From: Mycolicibacterium frederiksbergense
Lineage (GTDB): Bacteria; Actinomycetota; Actinomycetes; Mycobacteriales; Mycobacteriaceae
DNA: 64,000 bases
NCBI RefSeq assembly: GCF_029893345.1
Contig: NZ_JARXVE010000004.1
Location: forward strand, 248,001-312,000
Reading direction: 5' to 3'
Shown: piece by piece, positions 35,917 through 45,338 of the stretch
How the letters are laid out: every line of letters begins with the position of its first letter
How positions within the stretch are numbered: position 1 is the first letter of the stretch
Notes under the pieces: model-generated
Told to the model about the DNA's origin: nothing
The model's input: only the letters and a program-made list of their open reading frames with translations
Databases searched by the model: none
Translations under genes and position numbers: made by a program

Positions 35917-35960
35917 CACAATGTCCGTCATGAACGGTCAGAAATCCACAATGACGGTCA
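35917..35960. promoter_or_regulatory. 30-bp-spaced direct repeats upstream of deoR
   Basis: CACAATGTCCGTCA (35917-35930) and CACAATGACGGTCA (35947-35960) agree at 12 of 14 positions and start 30 bp apart, close to three helical turns. They end just before the GTG start of the DeoR gene, so they are good candidates for its own operator. Confidence 0.5.
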
Positions 35961-35963
35961 GCC

Positions 35964-36743
35964 GTGCTGCCGGTTGAGCGTCATGAGGCGATCGTCGAGG
36001 CGGTAGGCACCGCACAGGCGGTCAGCACGGATGAACTCGTCCGTCGCCTCGGGGTATCTGCCGAGACGGTCCGCCGTGACCTGGCCTTTCTCGAGGAACA
36101 AGGCGCACTGCGCCGGGTGCATGGCGGTGCCGCTGCGGTCGCCGACCACCGCCCCATCGAGCCGTCCTATTCCGAGCGCACGATGATCCACCACCAGGCC
36201 AAAGCCCAGTTGGCCCGGGTGGCCGCGGGGCTGCTGGAAAACGGGCAGACCGTGATCATCGACATCGGGACGACGGCCGTCGCCGTCGCCAAGGCCATCC
36301 CCCGCGGGTTCACCGGAACCGTGATCACCCCGTCGATGCCGGTCGCGGTGGAACTGGCCGACCGCCCGGGAATCGAACTGCTGCTGGCCGGCGGACGGGT
36401 CCGGGCCGGGGATCTGGCCTGCTCGAACGCGCACACCAAGGCCTTCTTCACCGACGTCTACGCTGATATCGCGCTGCTCGGTTCCGGCGGTGTGGACGCC
36501 CAAGCCGGGCTCACCGACTTTCACCTCGACGAGATCGACGTGCGCCGCACCATCATCGCCAACAGTGCGCGAAGCTACATCCTGGCCGACTCGTCCAAGC
36601 TCGGACAGGTCGCGCCCTACCGGGTGTGCGACCTATCCGCCGTCGACGGACTGATCACCGACCAGAACACCGACCCGGCCGTGGCTGCGGCCTTCGAGGA
36701 GACGGGAGGTGTGGTGATGCCGGCGCGGCCGGCGAGCGCCTGA
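35964..36743 (+). CDS. DeoR/GlpR-family transcriptional repressor
   Basis: A GTG start gives 259 residues: MLPVERHEAIVEAVGTAQAVSTDELVRRLGVSAETVRRDLAFLEEQGALRRVHGGA is the canonical DeoR helix-turn-helix with the RRDL recognition helix, followed by the DeoRC sensor domain (IIDIGTTAVAVAKAIP, LLLAGGRVRAG, FLLGSGGVD-like block). DeoR proteins of this type sense phosphorylated sugars or polyols. It precedes the permease-kinase-oxidoreductase genes on the same strand and presumably represses them. A strong hairpin separates it from the permease. Confidence 0.87.
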   Translation: MLPVERHEAIVEAVGTAQAVSTDELVRRLGVSAETVRRDLAFLEEQGALRRVHGGAAAVADHRPIEPSYSERTMIHHQAKAQLARVAAGLLENGQTVIIDIGTTAVAVAKAIPRGFTGTVITPSMPVAVELADRPGIELLLAGGRVRAGDLACSNAHTKAFFTDVYADIALLGSGGVDAQAGLTDFHLDEIDVRRTIIANSARSYILADSSKLGQVAPYRVCDLSAVDGLITDQNTDPAVAAAFEETGGVVMPARPASA

Positions 36744-36750
36744 TACGGGT

Positions 36751-36776
36751 GCGGGCGACGTTGCAGCGTCGCCCGC
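36751..36776 (+). terminator. 10-bp perfect hairpin after deoR
   Basis: GCGGGCGACG (36751-36760) pairs exactly with CGTCGCCCGC (36767-36776) around the loop TTGCAG. It lies 8 bp after the deoR stop and 55 bp before the permease start; no T-run follows. It may limit read-through from deoR. Confidence 0.5.
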
Positions 36777-36830
36777 TGACCGAGCACAACCTTTCGCGAA
36801 ACAGTCAATTCCACTCAGAAAGCCCGATCT

Positions 36831-38354
36831 ATGCCCAATTCTTCCATACCGCCCGCACCGCCCAACGGATCTGAAAACGTCACTGAAAGTGTTTCCGCGT
36901 ACGGCTACACCGAGACCTTGGAACGCGGCACCGGCAAGTTCGCCTCGTTCGCTGTGGCCTTCGCGTTCGTCTCGATTGCCACCGGAATCTTCACCACCTA
37001 CGGCAGCGTGCTCAGCAGCTCCGGTCCGATGGGCATCTGGACCTGGCCGATCGTGATCGTCGGCCAGGTGGCGGTGGCCCTGCTGATCGGTTCGCTGGCC
37101 GCCCGCATCCCGGTGACCGGCTACGCCTACCAGTGGGTGTCACGGCTGGCCAACCCGATCCTCGGCTGGATCACCGGCTGGATCTCCTTCACCTTCCTGG
37201 CGATCGTGGCGGTCGCGGTGGACTACACCGTCGCCGCCACCGTGGTGCCCGCCCTGTTCGATTTCACCGGCACCCCCGCGACGTCCTTCCTGATCACCGC
37301 CGGAGTGCTGCTGCTGCAGGCATTGCTGGTCGGGCTGTCGACCAAGTGGACCGAGCGGGTCAACAACTTCGCCGTCACCGCCGAGCTGATCGGCATGGTC
37401 GCGCTGGTGGTCCTGCTGTTCATCGTCGGCGTGATCGCACACAAGCTCTCGGTCGGCAATCTGTTCTCCCGCGGCGATATCCCGGCCGAGGGTTACTGGG
37501 ACTTCGGCACCTCCACCTCGGTGGGCCCGTGGATGCTCGGCTTCCTGCTCGGCGCCTTCACCATCGTCGGTTTCGAATCGGCCGCCAACCTCGCCGAAGA
37601 GACCAAGAACCCCGAAGTCGTTGTGCCGCGGGCAATGTGGCAGGCCGTGCTGGCCTCGGGCGTGCTGGGCTTCCTGTTCCTGTTGGTGGTGACCGCTGCC
37701 GTCAACGATCCGACCACGCTGGCTCAGTCGGGCACCCCGATCGCCGACGTGATCCGCGACATCCTGGGCTCATTCGTCGGCACCGCGCTGCTGATCCTGG
37801 TGGCCATCGCGATCTTCGCCTGCGGGCTGGTGATCCTGATGAGCGGTGTGCGTCTGGTCTGGGCGATGTCGCGCGATCAGCGCTTCCCGGGATGGCAGGT
37901 GCTGCACAAGGTTTCACCGCGGTTCCGCACCCCGGCGAACGCCACCGTCTTCATGGCCTGCACCTCGGCGGTGATCCTGGGGGTCTTCTCCACCAGCACC
38001 GACGCGCTGTTCAAGCTGTTCTCCGCGGCGACCCTGCTGCCGGCGTCCATCTACGCCATCACCATCACGCTGTACATCGCGACCCGTAAGAAGCTGCCCG
38101 CCAGCAAGGGATTCAGCCTGGGCCGCTGGGAGGTTCCGGTCCTGGTGGTCGCGGTGGTCTGGGTGGTGTTCGAGCTGTCGTTGTTCCGCGACGCGTCCTT
38201 CAAGGACCCGTGGCTGTACGTGTTGGTGATGGTGGCCATCGGTGCGGTTTACCTCGGCTACCTGCTGATCACCCGCGGCAAGGACGGGCTCAAGATGCCC
38301 GAGATGGCCTCGATCGACGCTGAACTGGATCACGCCGGGGAAGCCGTGAAATGA
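36831..38354 (+). CDS. APC-superfamily amino acid/amine permease
   Basis: A 507-residue protein with about twelve membrane helices. The first helices read FASFAVAFAFVSIATGIFTTYGSVLSSSGP, and GAFTIVGFESAANLAEETKNPEVVVPRAMW near 245 is the APC signature, closest in feel to GABA/choline/ethanolamine-type permeases. The C-terminus overlaps the kinase gene by 4 bp. An APC permease together with a sugar-type kinase is an unusual pairing; the transported compound cannot be predicted from sequence and might be an amino-polyol or glycerol-based compound (inference). Confidence 0.83.
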   Translation: MPNSSIPPAPPNGSENVTESVSAYGYTETLERGTGKFASFAVAFAFVSIATGIFTTYGSVLSSSGPMGIWTWPIVIVGQVAVALLIGSLAARIPVTGYAYQWVSRLANPILGWITGWISFTFLAIVAVAVDYTVAATVVPALFDFTGTPATSFLITAGVLLLQALLVGLSTKWTERVNNFAVTAELIGMVALVVLLFIVGVIAHKLSVGNLFSRGDIPAEGYWDFGTSTSVGPWMLGFLLGAFTIVGFESAANLAEETKNPEVVVPRAMWQAVLASGVLGFLFLLVVTAAVNDPTTLAQSGTPIADVIRDILGSFVGTALLILVAIAIFACGLVILMSGVRLVWAMSRDQRFPGWQVLHKVSPRFRTPANATVFMACTSAVILGVFSTSTDALFKLFSAATLLPASIYAITITLYIATRKKLPASKGFSLGRWEVPVLVVAVVWVVFELSLFRDASFKDPWLYVLVMVAIGAVYLGYLLITRGKDGLKMPEMASIDAELDHAGEAVK

Positions 38355-39775
38355 CGGTACTGGCCATCGACCAAGGCACCTCGGGGACCAAGGCGATCGT
38401 CGTGGATCCCGAACACGGTGTGGTCGGTTTGGCTGAGGTTCCGGTACACCCGCGTTACCTCGATGGCGGCGGCGTCGAGCAGGACCCGGCAGAACTGCTG
38501 GAGTCCGTGCTCGGCGCCGGACGCGCCGCACTCGAGCAGGCCGGTCGCCCGATAGCTGCAGTTTCGCTGGCGAATCAGGGCGAAACCGTGCTGGCCTGGG
38601 ACCCCGCCACCGGCCGACCATTGAGCCAGGCCATCGTGTGGCAGGACCGCCGGGCCGAAGCACTGTGCACCGATCTCGCCCAGCACGCCGACCTGCTCGC
38701 CGCCCGAACCGGATTGGTGCTCGACCCGTACTTCTCGGCACCGAAGATGGCCTGGCTGCGGCGCAATGTCGAGACTGCCGGGGTGGTGACCACGTCCGAC
38801 ACCTGGCTGCTGCACCAGCTCACCGGCGAGTTCGTCACCGATGCCACCACGGCCAGCCGCTCGGCGGCTGTGGAACTCGGCGCGAAGGACTGGAGCCAGG
38901 AACTGCTGGAGTTGTTCGGCCTGGACGGTGAACAACTTCCCCGGATCACGGCCAACGACGAGATCATCGGCAGCACATCGGCTTTCGGCTCTGACGTTCC
39001 GGTCGGCGGCATCGTGGTGGACCAACAGGCCGCGCTGCTGGCCGAGGCGTGCTTCGAATCCGGCATGGCCAAGTGCACGTTCGGGACCGGGGCATTCCTG
39101 CTGTCCAACACCGGAACCAACCCGGTGCGCTCCACCGCGGGCCTGACCTCGTCGGTGGCCTGGCGGGTCGGCGGTGTCGACTCGTTCTGCGTCGACGGTC
39201 AGGTCTACACCGCGGCATCGGCGGTCAAATGGCTGACCTCGCTCGGCGTGATCAGCGGGGCCGCGGAAATGGACGGCATCGCCGAATCGGACAACGCCGG
39301 AGTGCTGTGCGTGCCCGCATTGGCCGGCCTGGCCGCGCCGTGGTGGAAATCCCAAGCCACCGCGACCATCTCGGGGATGACGCTGTCCACCGGGCGCGGG
39401 CACATGGTGCTGGCAGTGCTGCAGGGCATCGCCGCGCAGGTCGCCGAGCTGGTCTCGGCGATCGACGCCGACGCACCGCCGCTGAACCGGCTGCGCGCCG
39501 ACGGCGGACTCACCCAGTCCACCGTGCTGATGCAGGCCTGCGCCGACATCCTGCAGGTGCCCGTCGACGTGTACCCGTCGGCGCACGCCACCGCGCTGGG
39601 TGCCGCCGCGCTGGCCCGACTCAGCCTGGCGCCCGATCAGTCGGTGCGTGACGTCGTCGCCGACTGGACACCGACGGCCAGCTACGAACCTCGATGGAGC
39701 CCGACGCGCGCCACCGAATTCCGTTCGGCTTGGCGGAAGCTGGCCGAAACCACGTACAAACAGGAGATTTCATGA
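38351..39775 (+). CDS. FGGY-family kinase, glycerol-kinase-like
   Basis: The 474-residue kinase begins VLAIDQGTSGTKAIVVD (phosphate-1 motif of the ASKHA fold), has SLANQGETVLAWDPATGRPLSQAIVWQDRRAEAL near 75-110 and LVLDPYFSAPKMAWLRRN near 117, all characteristic of glycerol kinase, and ends with RADGGLTQSTVLMQACADILQVPVDV. It is slightly shorter than GlpK (about 500). A glycerol or related polyol substrate is likely. It overlaps both flanking genes by 4 bp. Confidence 0.83.
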   Translation: MTVLAIDQGTSGTKAIVVDPEHGVVGLAEVPVHPRYLDGGGVEQDPAELLESVLGAGRAALEQAGRPIAAVSLANQGETVLAWDPATGRPLSQAIVWQDRRAEALCTDLAQHADLLAARTGLVLDPYFSAPKMAWLRRNVETAGVVTTSDTWLLHQLTGEFVTDATTASRSAAVELGAKDWSQELLELFGLDGEQLPRITANDEIIGSTSAFGSDVPVGGIVVDQQAALLAEACFESGMAKCTFGTGAFLLSNTGTNPVRSTAGLTSSVAWRVGGVDSFCVDGQVYTAASAVKWLTSLGVISGAAEMDGIAESDNAGVLCVPALAGLAAPWWKSQATATISGMTLSTGRGHMVLAVLQGIAAQVAELVSAIDADAPPLNRLRADGGLTQSTVLMQACADILQVPVDVYPSAHATALGAAALARLSLAPDQSVRDVVADWTPTASYEPRWSPTRATEFRSAWRKLAETTYKQEIS

Positions 39776-41178
39776 ACACCCCGACCGACTCCCCCGACGT
39801 CTATGACGTCGTGGTCATCGGAGCCGGCATCGTCGGATCAGCCATCGCGCGCGAGCTGTCCGGATATCAACTGTCGGTTGCCCTGCTCGAAGCCCGCGAT
39901 GATGTGGGCGACGGCACCAGCAAGGCCAACACCGCGATCCTGCACACCGGCTTCGACGCCAAACCCGGAACGCTGGAATCGACCATGGTCAGCCGCGGCT
40001 ACCAGCTGCTGTCCGACTATGCGTCCCGCACCGGCATCCCGGTCGAACACACCGGGGCCATCCTGGTGGCCTGGGATGACGAACAGCTCGACGCCCTACC
40101 GGGATTGAAGGAAAAGGCCGAGGCCAACGGCTACCAGCACTGCGAGATCGTGGACTCCGCAGCCGTTTACGCCGCGGTCCCGGAGCTCGGACCGGGCGCG
40201 CTCGGCGGGCTCACCGTGCCCGATGAGTCGATCATCTGCACCTGGACGGTCAACCTGGCGCTGGCCACCGATGCGGTCAACCGCGGCACCACCCTGCTGA
40301 CCGGGCATCGGGTGGAGCGCATCGAGACCGACGCCGACGGGACGACGCTGCACACCGCAGCGGGCCCGGTGCGCACCCGCTGGGTGGTCAACGCGGCCGG
40401 ACTGGGCGCCGACGTGCTCGACGGCCTGTTCGGCTTCTCCCGATTCACCGTCACCCCGCGCCGCGGCGAGCTCATCGTCTACGACAAGCTGGCTCGGCCA
40501 CTGGTCGACAAGATCGTGCTGCCGGTGCCGACGTCGCGCGGCAAGGGTGTTCTGGTCAGCCCCACCATCTACGGCAATGTCATGCTCGGCCCCACCTCCG
40601 AGGACCTGACCGACCGCACCGCGACGGGCACCTCGGAGACCGGTTTCGACTTCCTGCTGGAAAAGGGCCGCGCGCTCATGCCCCGGCTGCTCGAAGAGGA
40701 GGTCACCGCGACCTATGCCGGGCTGCGGGCCGCGATCGACCACGGCGACTATCTGATCGAGGCAGACCCGGCGCAGCACTATCTGTTGGTCGGCGGTATC
40801 CGTTCCACCGGCCTGACCGCGGGCATCGCCATCGCCGAATACGCCCGCGACCAACTGGTCTCGGCCGGTCTCGAACTGACCCCGGCCGAGCGATTGCCCG
40901 ACCCGCCGCGGATGCCCAACCTCGGTGAGGCATTCGAGCGCCCGTATCAGCAGGCCGAGAAGATCGCCGCCGATCCCGCCTACGGCCGGATCGTGTGCTT
41001 CTGTGAGCGGGTCACCGAGGGTGAGCTGCGCGATGCCTGCCATTCCGTCATCCCTCCCGCGGCTCTGGAAGGGCTGCGCCGACGGACCCGAGTGATGAAT
41101 GGCCGCTGCCAGGCGTTCTTCTGCGGCGCCGAGGTGAAGTCGGTCTTCGAGCGCGAATCTCAGGAGAGCAACCGATGA
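39772..41178 (+). CDS. GlpA-like FAD-dependent dehydrogenase with C-terminal BFD-type [2Fe-2S] domain
   Basis: The 468-residue flavoprotein has the FAD loop VVVIGAGIVGSAIARELSG near residue 12, TSKANTAILHTGFDAKPGTLE as in glycerol-3-phosphate/2-hydroxyglutarate oxidases, and a C-terminal cysteine domain IVCFCERVTEGELRDAC with a later CQAFFC, the BFD-like iron-sulfur module found in GlpA. It would oxidise the phosphorylated product of the kinase upstream. It shares 4-bp overlaps on both sides, so kinase, this subunit and the next flavoprotein are probably made together. Confidence 0.82.
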   Translation: MNTPTDSPDVYDVVVIGAGIVGSAIARELSGYQLSVALLEARDDVGDGTSKANTAILHTGFDAKPGTLESTMVSRGYQLLSDYASRTGIPVEHTGAILVAWDDEQLDALPGLKEKAEANGYQHCEIVDSAAVYAAVPELGPGALGGLTVPDESIICTWTVNLALATDAVNRGTTLLTGHRVERIETDADGTTLHTAAGPVRTRWVVNAAGLGADVLDGLFGFSRFTVTPRRGELIVYDKLARPLVDKIVLPVPTSRGKGVLVSPTIYGNVMLGPTSEDLTDRTATGTSETGFDFLLEKGRALMPRLLEEEVTATYAGLRAAIDHGDYLIEADPAQHYLLVGGIRSTGLTAGIAIAEYARDQLVSAGLELTPAERLPDPPRMPNLGEAFERPYQQAEKIAADPAYGRIVCFCERVTEGELRDACHSVIPPAALEGLRRRTRVMNGRCQAFFCGAEVKSVFERESQESNR

Positions 41179-42413
41179 GCGCTTACGACGTTGCGATCGT
41201 CGGCGGCGGGCCCGCGGGCCTGACCGCCGCTGCCGAGCTGGCCCGCAACTCGGGCATGAATGTTGTTGTGCTGGAACGCGAATCCGCGGCCGGCGGCATC
41301 CCGCGGCACAGTGACCATCCCGGCTACGGCATCCGCGATATGAAAACCTGCATCAGCGGCCCGGCCTACGCCCGCCGCCTCGTCAGCGAGGCCACCGCGG
41401 CCGGAGCCGAGATCCGCACCAGCACCATGGTCACCGGCTGGGCGGGTGAGCGGTCACTGGAGATCACCTCACCGGCGGGCCGGGAACACCTGGACGCCCG
41501 CGCGGTCATCCTGGCCACCGGCGCCCGCGAGCGTCCCCGCCCGGCCCGGATGATTCCCGGCGACCGTCCCGGCGGCGTCTACACCACCGGACACCTGCAG
41601 AACACCGTGCACCTGCAGCACCGCAAGGTGGGTAAACGCGCGGTCATCGTCGGTGCCGAGTTGGTCAGCTATTCGGCGGTGCTGACCCTCAAGCACGCCG
41701 GCTGCCAAACCGCGCTGATGACAACCGAATACCCGTCGCCCGAGTCCTATGCGGTGTTCAACATCGCCGGACGCACTCCGCTGCTCGGCGTCGAGGTCGC
41801 CACCAACACCCGGGTTACCCGCGTCATCGGCAAGGGCGTGGTGCAGGGGGTGGAGATCGAGGACATCCGCAACGGGCAGCGCCGCGTCGTGGACTGCGAC
41901 ACCGTCGTGTTCACCGGTGACTGGATTCCCGACCACGAACTGGCCCGCTCCGCCGGGCTCGACATGGACCCGAGCAGCCTTGGGCCCGTCGTCGATACCG
42001 CGCTGCGGACCAGCCGGAGGGGCGTGTTCGCGATCGGTAACCTGCTGCACCCGGTGGACACCGCCGATATCGCCGCGCTGGACGGCCGGCATGTGGCCGC
42101 ACAGGTGCGCCGCTACCTGGGCGGTGCGGTCACCCCGGATCGGGGAATCCGTATCGAGGCCGCGGCCCCATTGCGCTGGGTCGCGCCCGGCCTGCTGCGG
42201 CCCGGCGACCCCGCCCCGGCGCGGAACCGGCTGCTGTTGTGGACCGACCACCTGGTGCGCATCCCGAAAGTGGTTGCGCGCCAGGACGGCAAGGTGATCG
42301 GTCGCAAGACTCTGCCGTGGCCGGCCTCACCGGGCCGGGTGTTCCGGGTGCCGTCGAGCATCCTCGACGCGGCCGACCTCGGCGGCGGGCCGGTCACCCT
42401 TTCGCTGGGGTGA
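41175..42413 (+). CDS. GlpB-like NAD(P)/FAD-dependent oxidoreductase subunit
   Basis: 412 residues with DVAIVGGGPAGLTAAAELARNSG at the N-terminus, ATGARERPRPARMIPGDRPGGVYTTGHLQ near 114 and a second nucleotide fold KRAVIVGAELVSYSAVLTLKHAG near 152; the FAD-closing motif GVFAIGNLLHPVDTADIAALDGRHVAAQ is near 277. Similar proteins pair with BFD-containing dehydrogenases as electron-transfer partners. Its 3' end overlaps the convergent P450 gene by 20 bp. Confidence 0.82.
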   Translation: MSAYDVAIVGGGPAGLTAAAELARNSGMNVVVLERESAAGGIPRHSDHPGYGIRDMKTCISGPAYARRLVSEATAAGAEIRTSTMVTGWAGERSLEITSPAGREHLDARAVILATGARERPRPARMIPGDRPGGVYTTGHLQNTVHLQHRKVGKRAVIVGAELVSYSAVLTLKHAGCQTALMTTEYPSPESYAVFNIAGRTPLLGVEVATNTRVTRVIGKGVVQGVEIEDIRNGQRRVVDCDTVVFTGDWIPDHELARSAGLDMDPSSLGPVVDTALRTSRRGVFAIGNLLHPVDTADIAALDGRHVAAQVRRYLGGAVTPDRGIRIEAAAPLRWVAPGLLRPGDPAPARNRLLLWTDHLVRIPKVVARQDGKVIGRKTLPWPASPGRVFRVPSSILDAADLGGGPVTLSLG

Positions 42414-43677
42414 ACCCGATGTGCAGTTCGGTCAGGCCGCGCAGCAGGAACGTCGGCTCGTACGAGTAGTTCCGCTGCCCGGCCTGGCTGTGCACCGACT
42501 CGTCAATGCTGATGTCACGCAACCGCTCCAGCAGGCGAGCCACGGTGATCTGACCTTCCACCCGGGCCAGCGGCGCCCCGGCACAGGTGTGGATGCCACG
42601 CCCGAAGGCGATGTGCTCGCGCACATTCGGCCGGTCGATGTGGAACTGGTCGGGATCGGCGAACTTTCGCGGATCCCGGTTCGCCGCACCGAGACACAAC
42701 ATCAGCACCGTGCCGGCCTTGATCGGCACGCCGCCGAGCGTGGTGGTCTTGCGGCACAACCGGAAGTCGATCTTGGTCGGGCTCTGGATCCGCAGCGCCT
42801 CCTCGATGAATGCCGGGATCTGATCGGGGTGCTCGCGTAGCTGCTGCTGGAACTCGGGCCGGTCCCCCAGCGTCTGCACCGCGGCGCTGAGCAGTTTGGT
42901 CACGGTCTCCTGCCCCGCGGCGAACAGGAACGTCGCGGGGCGCACCACCTCGATGAGCTCCGGGATCGATCCGTCCGGATACGTCGCGGCGGCCATTCCG
43001 CTGAGCACGTCGCCGCGCGGGTGTTCACGCCGCTGCGCGATGTAGCCGCTGAACTTGTCGTCGAGGTACTGCAAAGGGTTGAGCCCCACCGGTTCACCGT
43101 CGAGCGCACCGACCCGGCTGCCCGGCTGCTGGCCGGCGCCCAGGGCGAGCCGGAACTCGGCGCGGTCCTCCTCGGGCACGCCGAGCAGGTCGGTGATGGC
43201 CAACGTGGCGAACGGCTTGGCGTATTCGGACAGGAACTCGCACTTGCCGTTCGCGATGAACTCATCGAGCTGGCGGTCGGCCAGCTGCCACATGAAGTCC
43301 TCGTTCTCCTTGAGCCGGCGCGGCGTGAGCAGCCTGCTCAGCAGCGAGCGGGCCCGCTCATGCTGCGGTGGATCCATCACCACCATGTGCTCGAAGATCG
43401 GGAATTCGTGGCGGTGCGCCTCGATCTGCTCGGTGATGTCGTCGCCCTCGGGCTCGAAGGGCAGCGGCGGGAAGGGGCCGCCGATCGCGTTCACCGCCGA
43501 GAACGACCCGTGGTCCTTGAAGGCCGCCATGACTTCCGGATAGCCGGTCACCGCCACCACACCGTGGTGCGGTTCGGTGAACACCGGCCCGTTGCTGCGC
43601 AGATATTCGTAGTACTCGTAGGGATCCTGGGCGATTGCCGGGTCGGTGAAGTAGTCGACGGCGGCGAGATCGGTCAT
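42394..43677 (-). CDS. Cytochrome P450
   Basis: The 427-residue P450 has the I-helix FLFAAGQETVTKLL near 251, the K-helix ExxR as EEALRIQSP near 293, and the heme-binding loop FGRGIHTCAGAPLARVEG near 357 with the cysteine ligand. It is a soluble class-I type needing ferredoxin, none of which is adjacent. It is divergent from a TetR gene and shares its 18-bp operator. With the mycofactocin-type SDR, it likely hydroxylates a terpene-like or steroid-like compound that the SDR then oxidises (inference). Confidence 0.9.
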   Translation of the reverse strand: MTDLAAVDYFTDPAIAQDPYEYYEYLRSNGPVFTEPHHGVVAVTGYPEVMAAFKDHGSFSAVNAIGGPFPPLPFEPEGDDITEQIEAHRHEFPIFEHMVVMDPPQHERARSLLSRLLTPRRLKENEDFMWQLADRQLDEFIANGKCEFLSEYAKPFATLAITDLLGVPEEDRAEFRLALGAGQQPGSRVGALDGEPVGLNPLQYLDDKFSGYIAQRREHPRGDVLSGMAAATYPDGSIPELIEVVRPATFLFAAGQETVTKLLSAAVQTLGDRPEFQQQLREHPDQIPAFIEEALRIQSPTKIDFRLCRKTTTLGGVPIKAGTVLMLCLGAANRDPRKFADPDQFHIDRPNVREHIAFGRGIHTCAGAPLARVEGQITVARLLERLRDISIDESVHSQAGQRNYSYEPTFLLRGLTELHIGFTPAKG

Positions 43678-43715
43678 GGCTCACTGGCCTTTCGTGCTGT
43701 TTCCTCAGTTCGAAA

Positions 43716-43733
43716 TTTGATCAATCGATCAAA
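43716..43733. promoter_or_regulatory. TetR operator, copy 1
   Basis: TTTGATCAATCGATCAAA: arms TTTGATC and GATCAAA around four bases, between divergent P450 and TetR genes. The same arms occur twice more upstream of the SDR (45286 and 45339), and nowhere else noticed, which points to the TetR protein as the binder. Confidence 0.7.
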
Positions 43734-43837
43734 CTGTTAGGATGGCTCATGCCTACCACCCCTGACCGCCAGCGGTCAAGGATCTTCATTGACGCGATAT
43801 ATCCGTTGTCGGGCAGCACTTTTCGCGGGAGGCACTG

Positions 43838-44434
43838 ATGGCTGCACACCCGACCAAGGCGCGCCAGACCAAGGAGAAGGACGCCGGCACCCGCACGCGC
43901 CTGATCGAGGCAACCGCCCAGGTCATCCGCGACGAGGGATATGCCGCGGCCACCACCCGGCGGATCGCGGCCGCGGCCGGTGTGCGCTCGGCACTGGTCT
44001 ACTACTACTTCGACACCCTCGACGACCTGTACGTCGCGGTGTTGCGCAGCGGCGCCGACGCCGCCCTGGCCCGGCTGCGCGAGGCCATCACCACCGAGGA
44101 TCCGCTGCAGGCCTTGTGGCTGATCAACTCCGACTCCCGGGTGACCGGCCTCAACACCGAGTTCATGGCGCTGGCCAATCACCGCAAGGCGATCGGCGCC
44201 GAGCTCAAGGCCTACTCCGAGCGGGTCCGCGACATCGAGGCCACCGCCATGGCCGGGGTGCTGCGCGCCCACGGGGTGGACATGGAGGAGTTCCCACCGG
44301 TGGTGATGTCCATGCTGCTCACCCAGTCCGCCCGCAGCCTGTGCAACGAAGAGGCCGTCGGCGTGACCGAGGGCCACGCCGAGTTCCGCGCCTTCGTCGA
44401 GCGGTTCCTGCGCCGGTTCGGCACCGCTACTTGA
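43838..44434 (+). CDS. TetR-family regulator of the P450/SDR pair
   Basis: A 198-residue regulator with helix-turn-helix RLIEATAQVIRDEGYAAATTRRIAAAAGVRSALVYYYFDTLDDLYVAVL at about 20-68 and a helical ligand domain after it. It is divergent from the P450 and convergent with the SDR (8-bp overlap at the 3' ends). The repeated TTTGATC-N4-GATCAAA palindromes suggest it represses P450, SDR and itself until a substrate binds. Confidence 0.88.
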   Translation: MAAHPTKARQTKEKDAGTRTRLIEATAQVIRDEGYAAATTRRIAAAAGVRSALVYYYFDTLDDLYVAVLRSGADAALARLREAITTEDPLQALWLINSDSRVTGLNTEFMALANHRKAIGAELKAYSERVRDIEATAMAGVLRAHGVDMEEFPPVVMSMLLTQSARSLCNEEAVGVTEGHAEFRAFVERFLRRFGTAT

Positions 44435-45266
44435 GCATGCTGCCCGCATCGACGGTGACCGGCAGGCCAGTGATGTAGCGCGCCTCGTCGGAGGCCAGGA
44501 ACAGCACCGCGTTGCTGATATCCACCGGCTCCACCCAGCCGACCGGAAGCACATGCATGAGCTGGGCGACGACCGCCATATCGTCGGGACCCGGATTCTC
44601 CAGGTCGGGACGGAACAGCTTCATCGTCCCTTCGTTCATGAACATCGGGGTGTTCACATTCGTCGGGCACACCGAATTCACCCGGATCGAGTGCTGGCCC
44701 AACTCGACCGCGAAGCTGCGCATCAGGCCGATCACCCCATGCTTGGCCGCGATGTAATGCCCGGTGTTCGGGTAGGCCTTGAGCCCGCCGACCGAGCTGG
44801 TCAGGATGATCGAACCGCCCCGACCGCCGGAAAGCAGATGCGGCACCGCGGCTTTCACGGTCTTCCACACTCCGGACAGGTTGACCCCGATCATGTCGTC
44901 CCAGTCGGATTCCTTGGTCTTGTCCAGGGTGTCGCCGCCGTTGCCGATGCCGGCATTGGCCACCACGATGTCGAGGCGGCCCAGTTGCTCGACGCCACCA
45001 TCGACCACGGCCTTGAGCGCATCGAAGTCGCGCACGTCGACCTGGGCGGTGACGATGCGCCGATCCAGACCCTTGACCAGGTCCGCGGTCTCGGCCAGAT
45101 CATCCGGGGTCGATGCCGGAATCTCCGTGGTGCTGGTGATCTGACGGCAGACATCGACGGCGATGATGTCGGCACCCTCCTGGGCCAATCGCAACGCGTG
45201 ACTGCGCCCCTGCCCGCGCGCCGCCCCGGTAACGAACGCGACCTTGCCCTCGACCCTGCCCGCCAT
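44427..45266 (-). CDS. Mycofactocin-type SDR (carveol dehydrogenase-like)
   Basis: The 279-residue SDR starts at the ATG at 45266 (GGAAGG 7 bp upstream; another ATG at 45272 is too close). It has VAFVTGAARGQGRSHALRLAQEGADIIAVDVC near 8-39, an insertion after the cofactor region, NAGIGNGGDTLDKTKESDWDDMIGVNLSGVW, and the catalytic YIAAKHG. The GQGRSHA loop and insertion mark the mycobacterial SDR group that keeps a non-exchangeable nicotinamide re-oxidised by mycofactocin. Such enzymes oxidise alcohols from terpenes and similar compounds. Confidence 0.85.
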   Translation of the reverse strand: MAGRVEGKVAFVTGAARGQGRSHALRLAQEGADIIAVDVCRQITSTTEIPASTPDDLAETADLVKGLDRRIVTAQVDVRDFDALKAVVDGGVEQLGRLDIVVANAGIGNGGDTLDKTKESDWDDMIGVNLSGVWKTVKAAVPHLLSGGRGGSIILTSSVGGLKAYPNTGHYIAAKHGVIGLMRSFAVELGQHSIRVNSVCPTNVNTPMFMNEGTMKLFRPDLENPGPDDMAVVAQLMHVLPVGWVEPVDISNAVLFLASDEARYITGLPVTVDAGSMLK

Positions 45267-45285
45267 GGCCATCCCTTCCGCAGAA

Positions 45286-45303
45286 TTTGATCGGTCGATC
45301 AAA
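45286..45303. promoter_or_regulatory. TetR operator, copy 2
   Basis: TTTGATCGGTCGATCAAA, 19 bp upstream of the SDR start, with the same arms as copy 1. Confidence 0.7.
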
Positions 45304-45338
45304 CAGTCACAGCCGAGAGCCCGGTTGTCAATAGCTGT

